In this document: one piece after another, positions 1-12,330 of the stretch
How the letters are laid out: every line of letters begins with the position of its first letter
Numbering within the stretch: the stretch's first letter is position 1
Origin: Stratiolaelaps scimitus
Lineage: Eukaryota > Arthropoda > Arachnida > Mesostigmata > Laelapidae
DNA: 64,000 bases
Direction of reading: 5' to 3'
NCBI GenBank assembly: GCA_019614645.1
Contig: JABWDB010000001.1
Location: 15,107,501 to 15,171,500 of the forward strand
Notes under the pieces: generated by a model
Databases searched by the model: none
Told to the model about the DNA's origin: nothing
The model's input: only the letters and a program-made list of their open reading frames with translations
Translations under genes and position numbers: made by a program

Positions 1-3000
1 CTTAAGCCACACAATTGAATATGCACTTCTCGAATTCAACTCAATGAATTTCTTCCACTTGGCTGTTCGGATTGCGAGTGGAGGTGCATTACGCTGGAAC
101 AATTACTAGAACTGAACCCTTTGCATGTTAACATAGTTGTGTATTTTTGCTAACAAAAATGCAATGCGCCCAGGAACTTTATGCAGGTAACTCATACGGA
201 GTGCTATTATGTATCTCGTAGCTTGCTGGATCTTAAAGATCGATTTCATTATTTTCCTGTGATTCTATTCTGTATAGAGTCGATAATGTAATATCGACCA
301 GTTCTACTGGAACGAGCTACTAAGTCGGTCAATGACTTCGTGCGCAAACAAAGAAGGCCCGATCTGGCTGCGTCTCGTTTGTCCAAATGTGCAGATAAAT
401 AATATAAGAAAATAAACAATGCTCGCGGACGACAGCGTAGGTCTATTCCAGCAAAAGTGCATCCAACGTTCAGCTCATTGTGTTGATTAGAAGCTTTGAG
501 TTCGACTTTGATTCATTTGGTTTCCACGTAAGCATCGATATGCTTGTTGTAGAGTAACATATGTGCGGAAAGTTCCACTCTTTCTAACTAAGTCGTACAC
601 ACAACGAATACTAAATGCACAATTGTCACTGCGGGCAAAACACGACTCTGTTGCAGTGATCTTAATGATACCAATAATATCAAAAGAATGATTTTGTATA
701 GAAATCACATGGCTAGATAGTCGGGCCCAAAGACTACAATTATGCATATCAAATACGAATTTCAACTACCGGTCGTTAATTCATGGATCGCTTAAGAACT
801 CAATTTTTGCCACATGCTGGCTTTGAGCCTTCGGATACAGATCTTGGATTTCCGGTTCATGAGAAAGGCTGACAGATGCCGAAGTAATTCTTACCGTGCG
901 CCAGCCACTGGCATGTGTCAAGAGAGACAACCTGACAGGTATATTCTTATATAGCGAGACTTTTTTCATACGCAGTCAACCTCACATAGTCTGGCCAGCA
1001 ACGATAGGATTGACATCCTGGCGGCAACCATTCTCGTAAAGAACATTATCCCTCGCTATAGTGCATCAAAAAAAGTGCCCAACTGAAATAGATGAGTGAA
1101 TCTCCAAAAGCGAGCGAGGCAATAGCTGACAGATGAGCATATGATACATAAAAAGATGAGTACTCGGGTAGCGAGACATCATTGTTTTAAATAATCTATT
1201 AAGGATTTATAGAAGAGGCTGTTCTTAGTTGTATTTCACGTTCAGCGGGTGCAATTGTCGCCCACGTTTATCATTAAACAATTTCAACGTTTGTGATGAC
1301 TGTAAATTGACACCGGCTTAGAATTCAACGTCAATATGGGAACATCATATATCTCACAGAGAAAAAAAACAACTGTATCAATCAGTGATCAGTGTTTACT
1401 TTCGTCTTAAATACCTATTCTTCTTACAAACCGTTCGAATATCACTTCTGAATGCTTCTGATATCGCTGATATGTATGACCATCCAGAGTTTCTCAGGCC
1501 AGAAGGCCGAACGGACAACTCAACAAAGGATCCGGGTGTGGATACACCACAAACTCATCTATTTCGCTATGAAGCCCTTAAAACGGTTGTCATGACAAAG
1601 CAGGCTGGGCCATATCCTGCAACAGAACTGCCTAAAAAATGACGCAGGTATACCTGGACATTATTTTTTAAACACGCTCGTCTTAGAAGTTGCGTGTACG
1701 TCTCTTTGTGGCTCACGTATCTCAATAGAACTAATATATCTACGTGATGACTCGCACGCAAAGTACCTGTCCATCTCGAGTAATGCTACTAATGCCCTGC
1801 AATCTTTTTTGCCCCGGGGGGCATGGGTCAAGCAAAATCGTGAGCTGATAATGTTATGTCGCAATCAACAGCAAATTTTGATGCAGGACGGCCAATATCG
1901 CTGTACAGGCTATTATAAGTCAAGTAGTGCTATGTATCGAGTCGATACGCAAACGTGACCAAGCGCAGCTAAGTTGAAAGAGAATCCACTTTGGGTTCAG
2001 GCAGTGAGCGCGCAGCTCGCCTGACTAGTTTGTCATGTAACTCTGTTACAGGAAGCAGGTGCGCTTGGGGCTACCTTTATGTTACACAGGGCTGTGTCGA
2101 GTGATTGTGGGCGGCTATTCCAGATGCCAGGTTAAGTTCCCTTCGTGGTTGCTTGGCGCGTACCACATAGGACGTCTTTAGGGAACCATTCATTCAGCCG
2201 CTGCTTATCTACGACATGACAAGGTCGGGCGTCCTCGAGATTAAGATCAGATCGTTTGAGTTATGAAGAAATGAAGCGTCACAGAGGAAGAGGGAGAGAT
2301 AGAGAGAAAGAAGTTGGTGTCAATCGCTATATAAAGCTGAACTGTAATACTCGAAAGCCTCACAGGTGTGCAGTGACTCGTGAGAGATTAACTCAATACA
2401 CAAATACACCCAATTAACACAATATTGTATGAACAATGTGTGGACAAACGTGTTAGCTACTTGTCACGGCTTAGCTAAGCCCAACAGAGATTCTTTACAA
2501 CACCACAGTTGAACTGATCTGAAAACGAACTCATGGCAGAATTGGCTTGCGCATCCATTGTGAAAGCGTACGTATAAATTGATATACGCTTGCAACAACT
2601 GTGACCAATGTCCTTCTAATTTTTATATTATTAGTCAAATCGAATGATGTCACACAGGCATATATACAATAATGCATGTTACATATACTTCCATCTTCTA
2701 TTGTAGAAATCACACTTGCATCACGGGCCACTAATGCTCACTTGTACCCACTCTAACGACGGCGATCTAGCGTTCACTATCGCCTATCGAATATCGAAAT
2801 TTTGTATGCCCTTGTTCAAACGTGCATGCCTATGGAAGATTGATATCAATCGACCTACACAGAATCGTTAGGGGCATTGGGCCAGGGGTTGCCACCAGAG
2901 CGAGACGGGTCGAAGAATTGCTAATCTATCCGTTGTATTTACCTCCAATGTCTTGAATATACTCACTTACTCATTCGGTCAGTCACTCACTGGGCAAAGT

Positions 3001-5670
3001 ACTTAGTTGCCCTTGCCGACGCTGATGGTCACCTCTCTCCAAACATACCCACATCCACAGACGAAGGCGCAGTACATATTCATTCATCCGTACACTGATA
3101 TCTACGCCCACGCAAATCAGCGTAACCATCGCTCTTGTTGTACTCGTCCGTAAACATCCACGTTCTTCATGTAATTTTCGTTGGCTTCGTTCATCGTCTT
3201 GCAGGTCAGCGACGCCAAATGCTGACGACCCATCGCGCGGTTGAGCCCGTTCCGGGCCAGTGTCAGAGGCCACGCTCTTAGCAGTCTCGGCCGACTTGGC
3301 AGAGTGTCTCTCGACACGAGCAAGTGACAGGGCTATCGCAGCTAGAGCAGAACAACCTAGATCCTGTTCTCACGGATGTTCGGGCCGTCCGCAACATCGC
3401 GGCCGCATTGAGTCCCCTCAGGAAAAGGTAAGCGAATGACTTATAATAGAAGCGTCGTAGCTGATTGCCACTAACCTAGCTTTCTGGGCACGTGAACTCG
3501 GTTGACATTCACACCAGTATTGTTGCGAATAAGCCAACGATTGCATTCGTAAGCATCGCCCGGTTTCGCTGCTGCATTTGCATCAGTGCATGTTGACGCC
3601 GATATCTACGGGAGAGTTTCGACCGAGCATATTCACCCTCGGTCATGTCGATCTCTGTTTTTTTGAGCGATCGTTCAGTTGGGTACGACGAAGCAGTGAA
3701 GCTGACGAGAGCAGCCTTCCCGCGTCGAGTTTCAGTTGGGTCGGCTAATCGTCTCCCAGGTAAACGATACTAACACAATAAAATACCCTGTTGCCTTGGA
3801 CGGTGGATAAGTGCCCAGGAAAATTATTTGCTTCCATCTCTCTGTTTCTTCTAGAAGATACACCCTCACTTACATTCGAGCTACGATAGATGCACACTAT
3901 CGCATTGTTGCGGATGTTGTTGATATTCAATGGCTGTTGTTGCCGTCGTCCAAATGGTGCCTGTATGGTGCACTACGTACGGAAATGTACGCAACTGATG
4001 TCTCCTGTCTTTAGCAACAACAATTCACTGCTGTTATTCCCCAACACGAGCTGAAGGACGATGACAGCATGATCTACCGTCTGGCGCACATGAGCTATGT
4101 CTAATGCGTTGACGCTTCTGAGTCCAATCTCGCGATGACTAACAGACCCTTTGAAGGGGTACCATGTTACAATCAGTTGTCAGCGTTAAGAAACACCTCA
4201 GGCAGATGCACGATTTGGTTCAAAACGTGGTAATACCTACACAGCACTCGCTTGCGCCTACCACGATTGTATTATAAGATAACGTGAACGGCATCGGCTT
4301 TGTTTCAATGCTTGTCAGTCCATATATATATATATGTGAGTATATAGATAGAAATGATCCGAATTTCTATATTTCACAAGAGTCATTTTATTTTATCATA
4401 CTTGAAAAAAGACAATCAAATTCGTATATGAATCACAAGGATTCCGATTTACTGCCTCGCCACTTGAAGAGCGAGACGCCGGAGCGTTTTTCAGCGATCC
4501 CACCAGGTGCTCGATGGCAAAGCGGTGGTAGCCGGTGGTCCGATACACCACAATGTGAAAACAACCGTGAATCCTATTTTTGTTGCTCAGTTCGTTTTTC
4601 TTCGATATCGAAAGCAATTGGATTGTCACGACGAAGATGGATAATGTCGTCGAATCCTCAAGGATTTCCCAGTCGAGTTGTTGTTCAAGGTAATTGATTC
4701 TGTGTGCGCAGAGAGCACGTCATAGGATCATTAGTATTGTCGCCGGGATGTGTCTGCGCGAGAATAATCGACATTCTCTCTATGGGCGGACTTCGAGATC
4801 TAAAGATGTATCACCACGGAGCGGCAGCTTAAGTTGAGTACACTCATCTCAATAGAGAAGGTGAACATACTCGATCTTTCCATGCAAATAATATGATAAC
4901 AGCCGAGCGCGTCGCCGTGAAAATGGTCTCATGGTGGGTTCATCCCTGGGAGTTGCTCGTACGCGTTCACTATGAAAGGGGAAGGAGCGATGCTTCAGAC
5001 GTGTTGTGTGGTTCTGCAGGCAAAGCTTTGCCCAGGTCTTTGATAGTGTTATTAGAAAACGCGCCACCTTCTAGCAACGGGCGACACGATGGCGAGGGGT
5101 TGCCCTCAAGGTGACATGCATAGTGCTTCTACCGATCTCTCACGTATAATATGAGATGCTTATAATTGCAATGGTGTTGTCCATGTTGTATAGCGGAGCC
5201 TTTTTTTGCTCAGAGTAGATTGTACCGATAACACCGGTCCAACTAGACAATGATCGATATCAATCTCTATAATTACTAGCGAGAATTCATATTGATATTG
5301 TTGCACACCATATAGACAGAAGGAACTTGTTTAATAACTGCCGCTGTATGAACGAGAATTTAGTTTCGTCGGCGTAATCACCTGGGAGTTACAGAGACAA
5401 TTCAAAGAGATGTCCAATTTCATATTTCGTTGCAAAGACTCTATACAGCCTCTTGGGTTCTAAGTACACTTAGTAACCACAGTTCGCTGCGAAGCTATTA
5501 TAATTGTAGTAACGTGTAACAGCAACAACCTGTATAGGATCCCTCCTTTCTAGATACCGAAAATATCCCAACAATCTTCCTTAACAACCTCACTGGAGAT
5601 AATCCTTTATACCAAATTGCTGCGTGCAAATTTTCGAAACAACTCTTTTCCCAATACATTATTCATTTAT
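1..5670. other. gene-free stretch, AT-rich intergenic or intronic DNA
   Basis: No open frame here resembles a known family, and none is bounded by convincing splice signals. The content is ordinary unique sequence with short purine-rich runs (about 2285-2312) and a small (AT)n tract near 4322-4337. The open frames of 60-140 codons occur on both strands, overlap each other and have no domain or repeat signature, so I treat them as chance. I see nothing else to annotate. Confidence 0.5.
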
Positions 5671-5730
5671 CTCACATAGATGTTATTATATCATATATAT
5701 ATATATATGATCTAAGAACATCTATATGAG
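5671..5730. repeat. 60-bp imperfect palindrome centred on an (AT)n tract
   Basis: The outer arms CTCACATAGATGTT (5671-5684) and AACATCTATATGAG (5717-5730) are reverse complements with one mismatch. Inside them a second, less perfect pair surrounds an AT run at about 5695-5708. Folded, this is one long hairpin with an AT core. It matches the architecture seen at 8921 and 51859, although the arm sequences differ. No coding potential is seen. Confidence 0.75.
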
Positions 5731-6149
5731 ATATATGAATATATGTATATGTATCACATGGGTGTGGTGTCGGTATCTGGTAATCACTTCAGGGACGATG
5801 GTCTGGCCATAACTTCGTCATAACATAGAAAACAAATTTCTTATCTGAGAACGCAGTTTTCAGCAAATAGTGTGCTATTCTTAAATGACAAACATTATTA
5901 TTTCTACTATTACGATATGTCGATGAAAGTTGCCATGTACATCAGTATAGGCAAATATATAAGCATATCGAGACATCGATGTTATATACACGCTACAATA
6001 GATAGCGATAGATGGACAGATGGATTGGTACCTTTTTTGCCGAGAGGCAGTATCACAAAGGGAGACAACGAGTCATGGCTCTATCATCACGGAGGATCAA
6101 TCAGATTTTATCCAGTGTAAAAATAGTTTTCTTGCCGGCTGATTGCAGA
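5731..6149. other. unannotated stretch
   Basis: Unique AT-rich sequence between the palindrome and the first GC-rich island. It holds scattered ATATAT runs and no credible exon. Confidence 0.4.
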
Positions 6150-6359
6150 ATGAGCCTCTCCGTATTGTCGATCTCCGCTGTCTCCTGCTTCGCTGTGTGT
6201 GCGCCCTGTTTTTTTTTCTTCTTTATATTATTTTGTTTTTCGCTTTGGGTGGCCAAATGTTGATGCCGCACCAATGAAGTCGTTTCTCTGTCATCACACC
6301 ACCGGTGCTGCCTTCACGACGCCAGCACGACGCTGTGGCTGTGTGGTTGTTTGTGTGGC

Positions 6360-6381
6360 TGTGTGTGTGTGTGTGTGTGTG
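6360..6381. repeat. (TG)11 microsatellite
   Basis: Uninterrupted TG dinucleotides directly after an imperfect GTGTGG-rich lead-in (about 6336-6359). Confidence 0.95.
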
Positions 6382-6560
6382 CTGTAGCCGGATTGACGTC
6401 TGGGCCCGCTGCTAGTTTTGGGAGTTTGTCCATTTGCTGAAGGTTATTCACACACAAACCTCCTTCCAGCCGGCCTGAGTCGAAGTTTCGGTCTGCTGTT
6501 ATCTGTTGTGCCGTTGGACGCAGGCGGACATTTTGAATGTTTCGCCACAGCGTCGAATGT

Positions 6561-6577
6561 AGCAGCAGCAGCAGCAG
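6561..6577. repeat. (AGC)n triplet run
   Basis: Five and a half uninterrupted AGC units, 15 bases upstream of the G-tract at 6592. Confidence 0.9.
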
Positions 6578-6591
6578 AATGGTGGAACAAC

Positions 6592-6621
6592 GGAGGAGGG
6601 CGGGGGGGGGGGGAGGGAGGG
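6592..6621 (+). other. G-tract with quadruplex-forming potential
   Basis: About 30 bases are nearly all G on the + strand. They include a run of 12 consecutive G at 6602-6613, flanked by GGAGGAGGG upstream and AGGGAGGG downstream. At least four G3 blocks with one-base loops can be picked, which meets the usual quadruplex pattern. Function is inferred only. Confidence 0.8.
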
Positions 6622-8920
6622 AACTACAGCAGCGTTCTTCTGTTTTGCAAATTGTCTCTCCCAGCTGAATTGATCTTCTTAGCTCACAATCCAATCGGGC
6701 CTTTGGTAGCGGCCGCGGCTACTGCTGATTTTGGATAGCTGCTCGTTCGTTCGTTCGCTAGCTCGTCTGTCCGTTTGTCTGCTCGTAAGTCTGACGAACC
6801 GGATTCGTCGGGGGCTCCTCCATTATCCTCATTGTTACAAAGAGCTAGTTTGCAGTTCGCTGATGTCATACTGCAATGATACCACGGCCACAGGTTACTA
6901 CGACTAGTTACAGTGGTAGCCACTTGACAGTGTCCGTAATTATGAACAGCGTCTCGTGATGCTTGTGTAAAGAACTAGGCTATCTGGGAATAGGCTATTC
7001 TATGTTTGTTGCGCAATGGGTCGCGAAATGGGGGATAGTTGCGGGAGCTGATAGGTCCGACGCTGATTGTCCAGCTATTGTTTATTGTATTTATATATTC
7101 GGTGCATATCGAAGGCCTACGATGGTATTGTACGGTTTTCGTACCGGAGTGGCACTTACCTTTACTTTTCGTCAATGAAGTTAAATCATTAATGATGTTA
7201 TTCTGTTTACAGCTGTTACTAATCTCGTTCACCGTGTTATATGCTCATATTATAAACTTCGTTAAGAATTTCCCTCGAACGCTTTTTCTTTTAATATCAA
7301 TAGACGAAACACGTTTAGCCGACTGCTCGGTCACAGCGTCGCCATGCGATTCAGTTACTGCAATTTTTCGGATAAAGTAAACAAAGTAATTTTCCCTATG
7401 TCAAACACAATATTCTTGTAGAACATAGCAGAATGATGAGGATATGTTGTCTATAGTAAATCACTATTAGATGACCTGATAGTTACTTGAGTTTCACAAT
7501 CATTGATATGTGCACAACAGAGAATACTACCCAAAACTTCACCAGTAAATTTCAATGAAGGCGCTCCTCGCTCGGCATATGTGCCTAGGGTGTGGTTGAA
7601 CCTAGGCAACGGATAAGCAACAGTGGAATTACGAGATAAACTACACGTTTGTCTCGCAACAATGAACGCTTAACTGATGCCTACAATGACAATTCTCTTG
7701 ATCTAGCAGCGTTTCTATGTTCGAAGCACAATTAGAAGGACTCAAATCAAGTTAGATCAGGCGGCACTTAGCAGATAGCGTGGTATAGTGCAGTGGTCCA
7801 TAGCCGTCATATACAAGCTCAGCTCGCCTTCTGCATATATATGTTCCGAATGCCTAAAAAGAGATCTTTGGTAAATATCAGCATGGTAGCTAATTAGTAA
7901 CTGATTGTGTAACCGAGGTGGGCCAAGATGGCAATCCTTTCATTTATGTGGCATTTTTTGAATGGCCAGACTCTACCCTGCGAGTCGATATTATGTATTT
8001 ATTCTATGATCAGCACGTTTCGATTTGACATGCAACACAAGCGACAACCGTGAACTTCTTCGATGCGAATGTTCAATGCGTTATACGATCATCGGCTATT
8101 GACCGGACTACAGCTCGTATTCGAATATAAAGGCGAGAATTCAGACCCGTCTGCAGAAACCGGCGTCTCAGAGCTAATACATTATCGTGCCTGTCACATT
8201 TGGGCAGAAATCTTGGAAACGATTCCACATCTCCAAAACACGCATCGGTATCTACTGATATTTATAGCATTACGCCCTCTTGTGTATATATATATATAAA
8301 TAATCATTCAATTTACACAGAAGAGAGCAATATCAGAAGCATGATAAAAGCTTTCGCCTTTTCTTACGAGTTAGCCAAGCTATGCTTTAAGAAGGCGCTA
8401 GTCACTCGGGCGCAAATCCCAGAAGACGGCTACTTCAAGCAGCCTGATCCAAACGTTTGCATCGTGACTATTCGGCACAACGCTGCTAGTGTTGCGCATA
8501 AAAAAAAAAAGCAGATCTTTAATGCCCCGGGCGCATTGGCGGTAATTTCGCGGATCTTTTCTGTCACGTGGTCACGGAGCCGGCTACTGGCTGTTTCACA
8601 GTGTAACGAAATATCCAGATATTTAGCACGGGCTATATACTGCGCAAATTGGCTATTTGCCCTGTTATAGCAGCTTGTGGTTTCATTATAATGCTCTAAT
8701 GTTCCTAAATAGTCTATTCCTGCACCACGCGAAGAGTCAATGGGAAAGTAAGTAAGCGATGCTGAAAATGTAGTGGGGTTTTTTTAACATATGGAGCTTT
8801 TGTTTATTTTCATGACAAGTCCGCCGTTCTGGGTGCCGGGCCGCAAGGTCAACGATGCTAGCTTGGTTTATAAGCTTGGTAATGGAATGGAAAGAGTGCT
8901 CAATTTTTTCAAGCTTCTCA

Positions 8921-8954
8921 GTATCAACATATATATATATATATATGTTGATAC
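8921..8954. repeat. 34-bp perfect palindrome with AT core
   Basis: GTATCAACAT, an alternating AT core, then ATGTTGATAC. Every base pairs symmetrically about 8937/8938 and the symmetry stops exactly at the next base on each side. It can form a cruciform or hairpin. Confidence 0.9.
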
Positions 8955-9449
8955 ATATAGTAAATTTTTTGAGTTTCGAGACAGATAGATTGTCGGATGT
9001 GCATTTCATTTTCTTGATTTTTATCTAGGAAAATCCGAAATCTCTTCTCTTATTTGCTCAACAAACCTCCGGGGTGTTGAAGTAAAGAAAACTAGACCAC
9101 TATGCAGGTTAGCAAGGGCCGTTCGGTATGACAATGACTCCAAATGAGGTTGTTGGTCAATTTAGCAATAGCGCTAAATTACACACTAACAATTTCTTAG
9201 TGTGTCATCGCCTATTTACACCCAAAGTCAGATCTTCCCGTACGAGCGCACAGCTGCTGCTAATCCCCGTTCTCGATACAGCCAACATTGTAAAAGCAGT
9301 GAATGAGGCATCTTGAATGTCTAAACGGCATTAGCCACAGGCGTTAGTCTAAACATGTGAGACCGCGCAAACGCGTTACTCCTACGTTAATATCGTATTC
9401 CACGAACGAATGCTCCAGCAGAGTTAAACGCCCTTTTGTGCAAGCCCCG

Positions 9450-9472
9450 ATATATATATATATATATATATA
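9450..9472. repeat. (AT)n microsatellite
   Basis: Uninterrupted AT dinucleotides, 23 bases, without inverted-repeat flanks. Confidence 0.95.
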
Positions 9473-11830
9473 CATATGCATTGCCAAGCCAAACAGTTTT
9501 CACTGCCTTGTCTTAAAGATCACTTCTATTTATTCTAACTCTTGCACAGCAGCCCGTACGGGTGCGTTTCCGGCTCTGTACAACCGCAGCGTTCAATTGT
9601 TCTCCACCGTCATTAGAAGCTCGGGGCGGTAGAAAACTACTTAACGGGATCTTCGCGAATCATGGGCTGAGATGCAGAATGACGGCGGTCCGACGTAAAT
9701 GTGCATTCGAAAGGAGCTATTATGTCATCCCGCAGATAGATGAGGGTAGGCGGGTCTTCTCGCACTGGCATCGCCCTCAGTTGACTTTCCGTGTGCAAGC
9801 AGTGAACGCGCGCTCATTGACAACGAACGAATTTAATCAGTGTGCCTGCTTGCCTAACGCGCAACGGCAGCATGGACGCCACCGACTCGTTACTGTTTAA
9901 AACCGTTCAATGCGATTGTATTTCGCTGGCTCGTCAGCCAGCAGAAACGCGAAACAGCGGATGAATCAGATCGAGCAGCTCCTCATTATTTTGCGCGTTT
10001 ATTGCCTCAGTTAACTCGGTGAACTCGTGGCGCCATTTCGGCAGATGTTAGCGATATGTTCACGAAATATGACTGCTGAGAGAGAGTTTTGAGAGCCGTT
10101 GAACAAAGCAAAAAACTACTCGATACTTTTGGGCCATCCAGATAATGTCCTCCGTTCAGTAGAGCTGATGGTGACATTGGTAGGGGGCGGCTGGGGGTCA
10201 ATCAGTCAATCAATCAATGGATAACTGTATTACTGTAGTTAAGCTGGGCACAACGAGTCGACAATGGCGTATATTGTTTCTTTGTGTTGTAAACAAGCAA
10301 GCAGCCCGGTAGAAGGCGTCCACTTTGCCAGGTTCAGCGGCTCCCAGCGAGGCATCAAAAAAGAGTCGTGAAGGATTTTAACATTGAGTGTGCTGGCTAC
10401 ATATCATAGCGAATCCCATATTTGTTCTGAATGAGTTGCACCACGTTCTCATCATGGACCCTAATGCTCAATGCGAACATTTTCGATAAAATCAATAAGC
10501 GCAGGCTTATAACAGCAACACTCTGACAAGATTAAACGGTTTCAAATGAGATGAACTGGACAATATATACGTTCACCATCCCTGAAAGTGGTTTCGCGGG
10601 AACGCTTTCGAGATTGTGCTTGTATATATTTGCTCTATCATTAAGTATCATTGGTAAATGTTATCTAGGTTCTGATTGACATCTGGGCCGATAATGCCTG
10701 AATACAGATAAATATACACAGTTCACTTTTCGACTATTTGCAACATCGACCTTGCGGTCCATCCTGAACAGTTATGCGATGTTATAGATATGCTATGCTG
10801 AAAACAAAAACTAGCTTTACAACATAAAAATAGAGCAATATATCACCAAATCTATTGCCAGTTTGATTTGTGTACATAAAAGCATTTCGCAGTGTGCGGG
10901 CGGGGGGACGATTCAGTTGAAGTAGCTCTTTTGTCATATGCACAGCAAACCGCTGTTTCCAAATGCAGTCCACTGTCATCGTTCTGTGTCGTGATTATCA
11001 TCGTATGCTCCACGGTCGACTTGGACCGTATCGTTCGCTGACCGGGGTGGGGGATCCTCTTTGTTTTTCATGAGAACCACCACCGACACGTCAGTATCCA
11101 CGAATATTGAGGCGATTTTCTGAGGCTGACACAACTCTATCCCGCGTACCATTTCGACCAATGGTTCCCACAACGGACCATTACGGCTTACCGGCCATCT
11201 CCCTCTGCTGGTAGCAGCTAGGCAATTGTTGCCGTCGGCAAATGACGGGCGCGTTACGTGTAGCTGCAAAACGCGAACGATTTCAGCCATTGCGATTGTC
11301 ATTATGACCGTAACACTGTTGACATTGTCACAGTATCGCGCGCACGCGCAGTCACCTCCAGTTGCTTCATATGGTTCACATGCGACTAGCAGTGACAAAG
11401 ACCATTGACGACAATCATTATTATGGACGTGTCACCACCGACGAAGCAGATTTTTGTTGGCAGATTTTGCTGTTGGCTGCTCCTCGGCGACTCCTTGTTC
11501 CTGCTCCATTGCTCCTGCGCCTTGATGAGCTTCTGATGGCGGTTCCTTCCTCTTCCCCTCTCCCGCTGGCCTCCACATCCATCGAGCGGTTGCGTGTGCT
11601 GCTCGTTCTGATTCACGTCACCAGAGTTGTTCATCTATGTCTCGTTTTTGCGTTATGTTTACCCCGGGAACGGCCTCTGGCGCGGCCGACGCGCGGTGGC
11701 GGCTTCAGCGGCGATAGCGAGGAATCGTCATGATCCCCTATTCACCTGCACACCTCCCGGCGTCAAGTGTATCTATCTATCTTTCAATCTAAACGTCTAC
11801 CTATCTATCCTATTGCTGCTGCTATTTCTA

Positions 11831-11863
11831 CTGCTGCTGCTGCTGCTGCCGCCGCCGCTGCTG
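11831..11863. repeat. (CTG)n/(CCG)n triplet repeat
   Basis: Six CTG units, then CCG units, then CTG again. The tract is open in several frames (poly-Leu, poly-Cys, poly-Ala and their complements). Confidence 0.9.
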
Positions 11864-11952
11864 ATAACGCTCTTGCGTAATTTACGTAACAGCTTGAGGC
11901 AGTGCGGCCCAACGAGAAGGGCAGTCTGGCTGGCTGGCGGGCGGGCGGGCGG

Positions 11953-11992
11953 TCGCTCGCTCGCTTCAACTATTGACTGAGCGAGCGAGCGA
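11953..11992. repeat. GCTC-repeat hairpin
   Basis: The arm TCGCTCGCTCGCT (11953-11965) is the exact reverse complement of AGCGAGCGAGCGA (11980-11992). The loop itself contains TCAA...TTGA, which extends the pairing. The GAGC repeat continues to 11999. Confidence 0.85.
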
Positions 11993-12330
11993 GCGAGCCA
12001 GCAGGTCGACAAATGTCGGTGTGGTACCGCCAACATCGACTGCTGCCGCGCAACTGCAACGTGGATGTTGGCTGCTCTTCTGTACGCTATAGCGTCATAG
12101 CTTCCTATAGCGAAGTAGTAGCAGCAGCAGCACGGTCTCGATGCAGTAGTTGGCTTCGTAATGCACACGATGTGACGTTGGTGGTTCTGGGAGGCAGCGT
12201 CTTTCCGATGTGTCACAGCAGCAGCAGCAGCAGGTTATCCCAGTCGAAGTCGAGGGGTACGGGATTGCTTGGCGGCTTCGTGTGATCGAATAAACATGAT
12301 GAGATAAGTGACAAAAAGGAGCAAATAAAA

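Larger units (their letters stand above)
6150..6930. other. GC-rich triplet and dinucleotide island (possible promoter or UTR)
   Basis: Composition changes sharply from the AT-rich flanks. The island holds a (TG)11 run, an AGC repeat, a G-tract and GTTC/GTCT-type short tandem motifs (6741-6786). Open frames occur on both strands at once and are low-complexity (poly-Ala, poly-Leu, poly-Pro), which is typical of triplet-rich non-coding DNA. I infer regulatory or untranslated sequence. No TATA box or splice site pair defines a transcript. Confidence 0.35.
6931..10999. other. gene-free stretch with microsatellites
   Basis: Unique AT-rich DNA. Apart from the AT palindrome (8921-8954), the (AT)n run (9450-9472) and a TCAA-type short repeat (about 10198-10220), I see no RNA gene, mobile element or convincing exon. 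The longest open frame (8200-8670, +) crosses an A-run and an AT run and shows no domain signature. Confidence 0.45.
11000..12330. other. GC-rich CTG/CAG island
   Basis: Dense CTG, CCG and CAG triplets (11831-11863, 12119-12132, 12218-12233), CTAT short repeats (about 11770-11808) and a GGCT/GGCG run leading into a GCTC hairpin (11953-11992). Long open frames exist on both strands but encode only runs of Leu, Ser, Cys or Arg. I read it as untranslated or regulatory DNA. A coding role cannot be excluded without transcripts. Confidence 0.35.

Noticed and set aside
8063..8670. Two overlapping plus-strand frames of 78 and 156 codons
   Set aside because: The composition looks protein-like in places, but the frames overlap in different phases, run through AT and A runs, and lack good splice sites or a recognisable motif.
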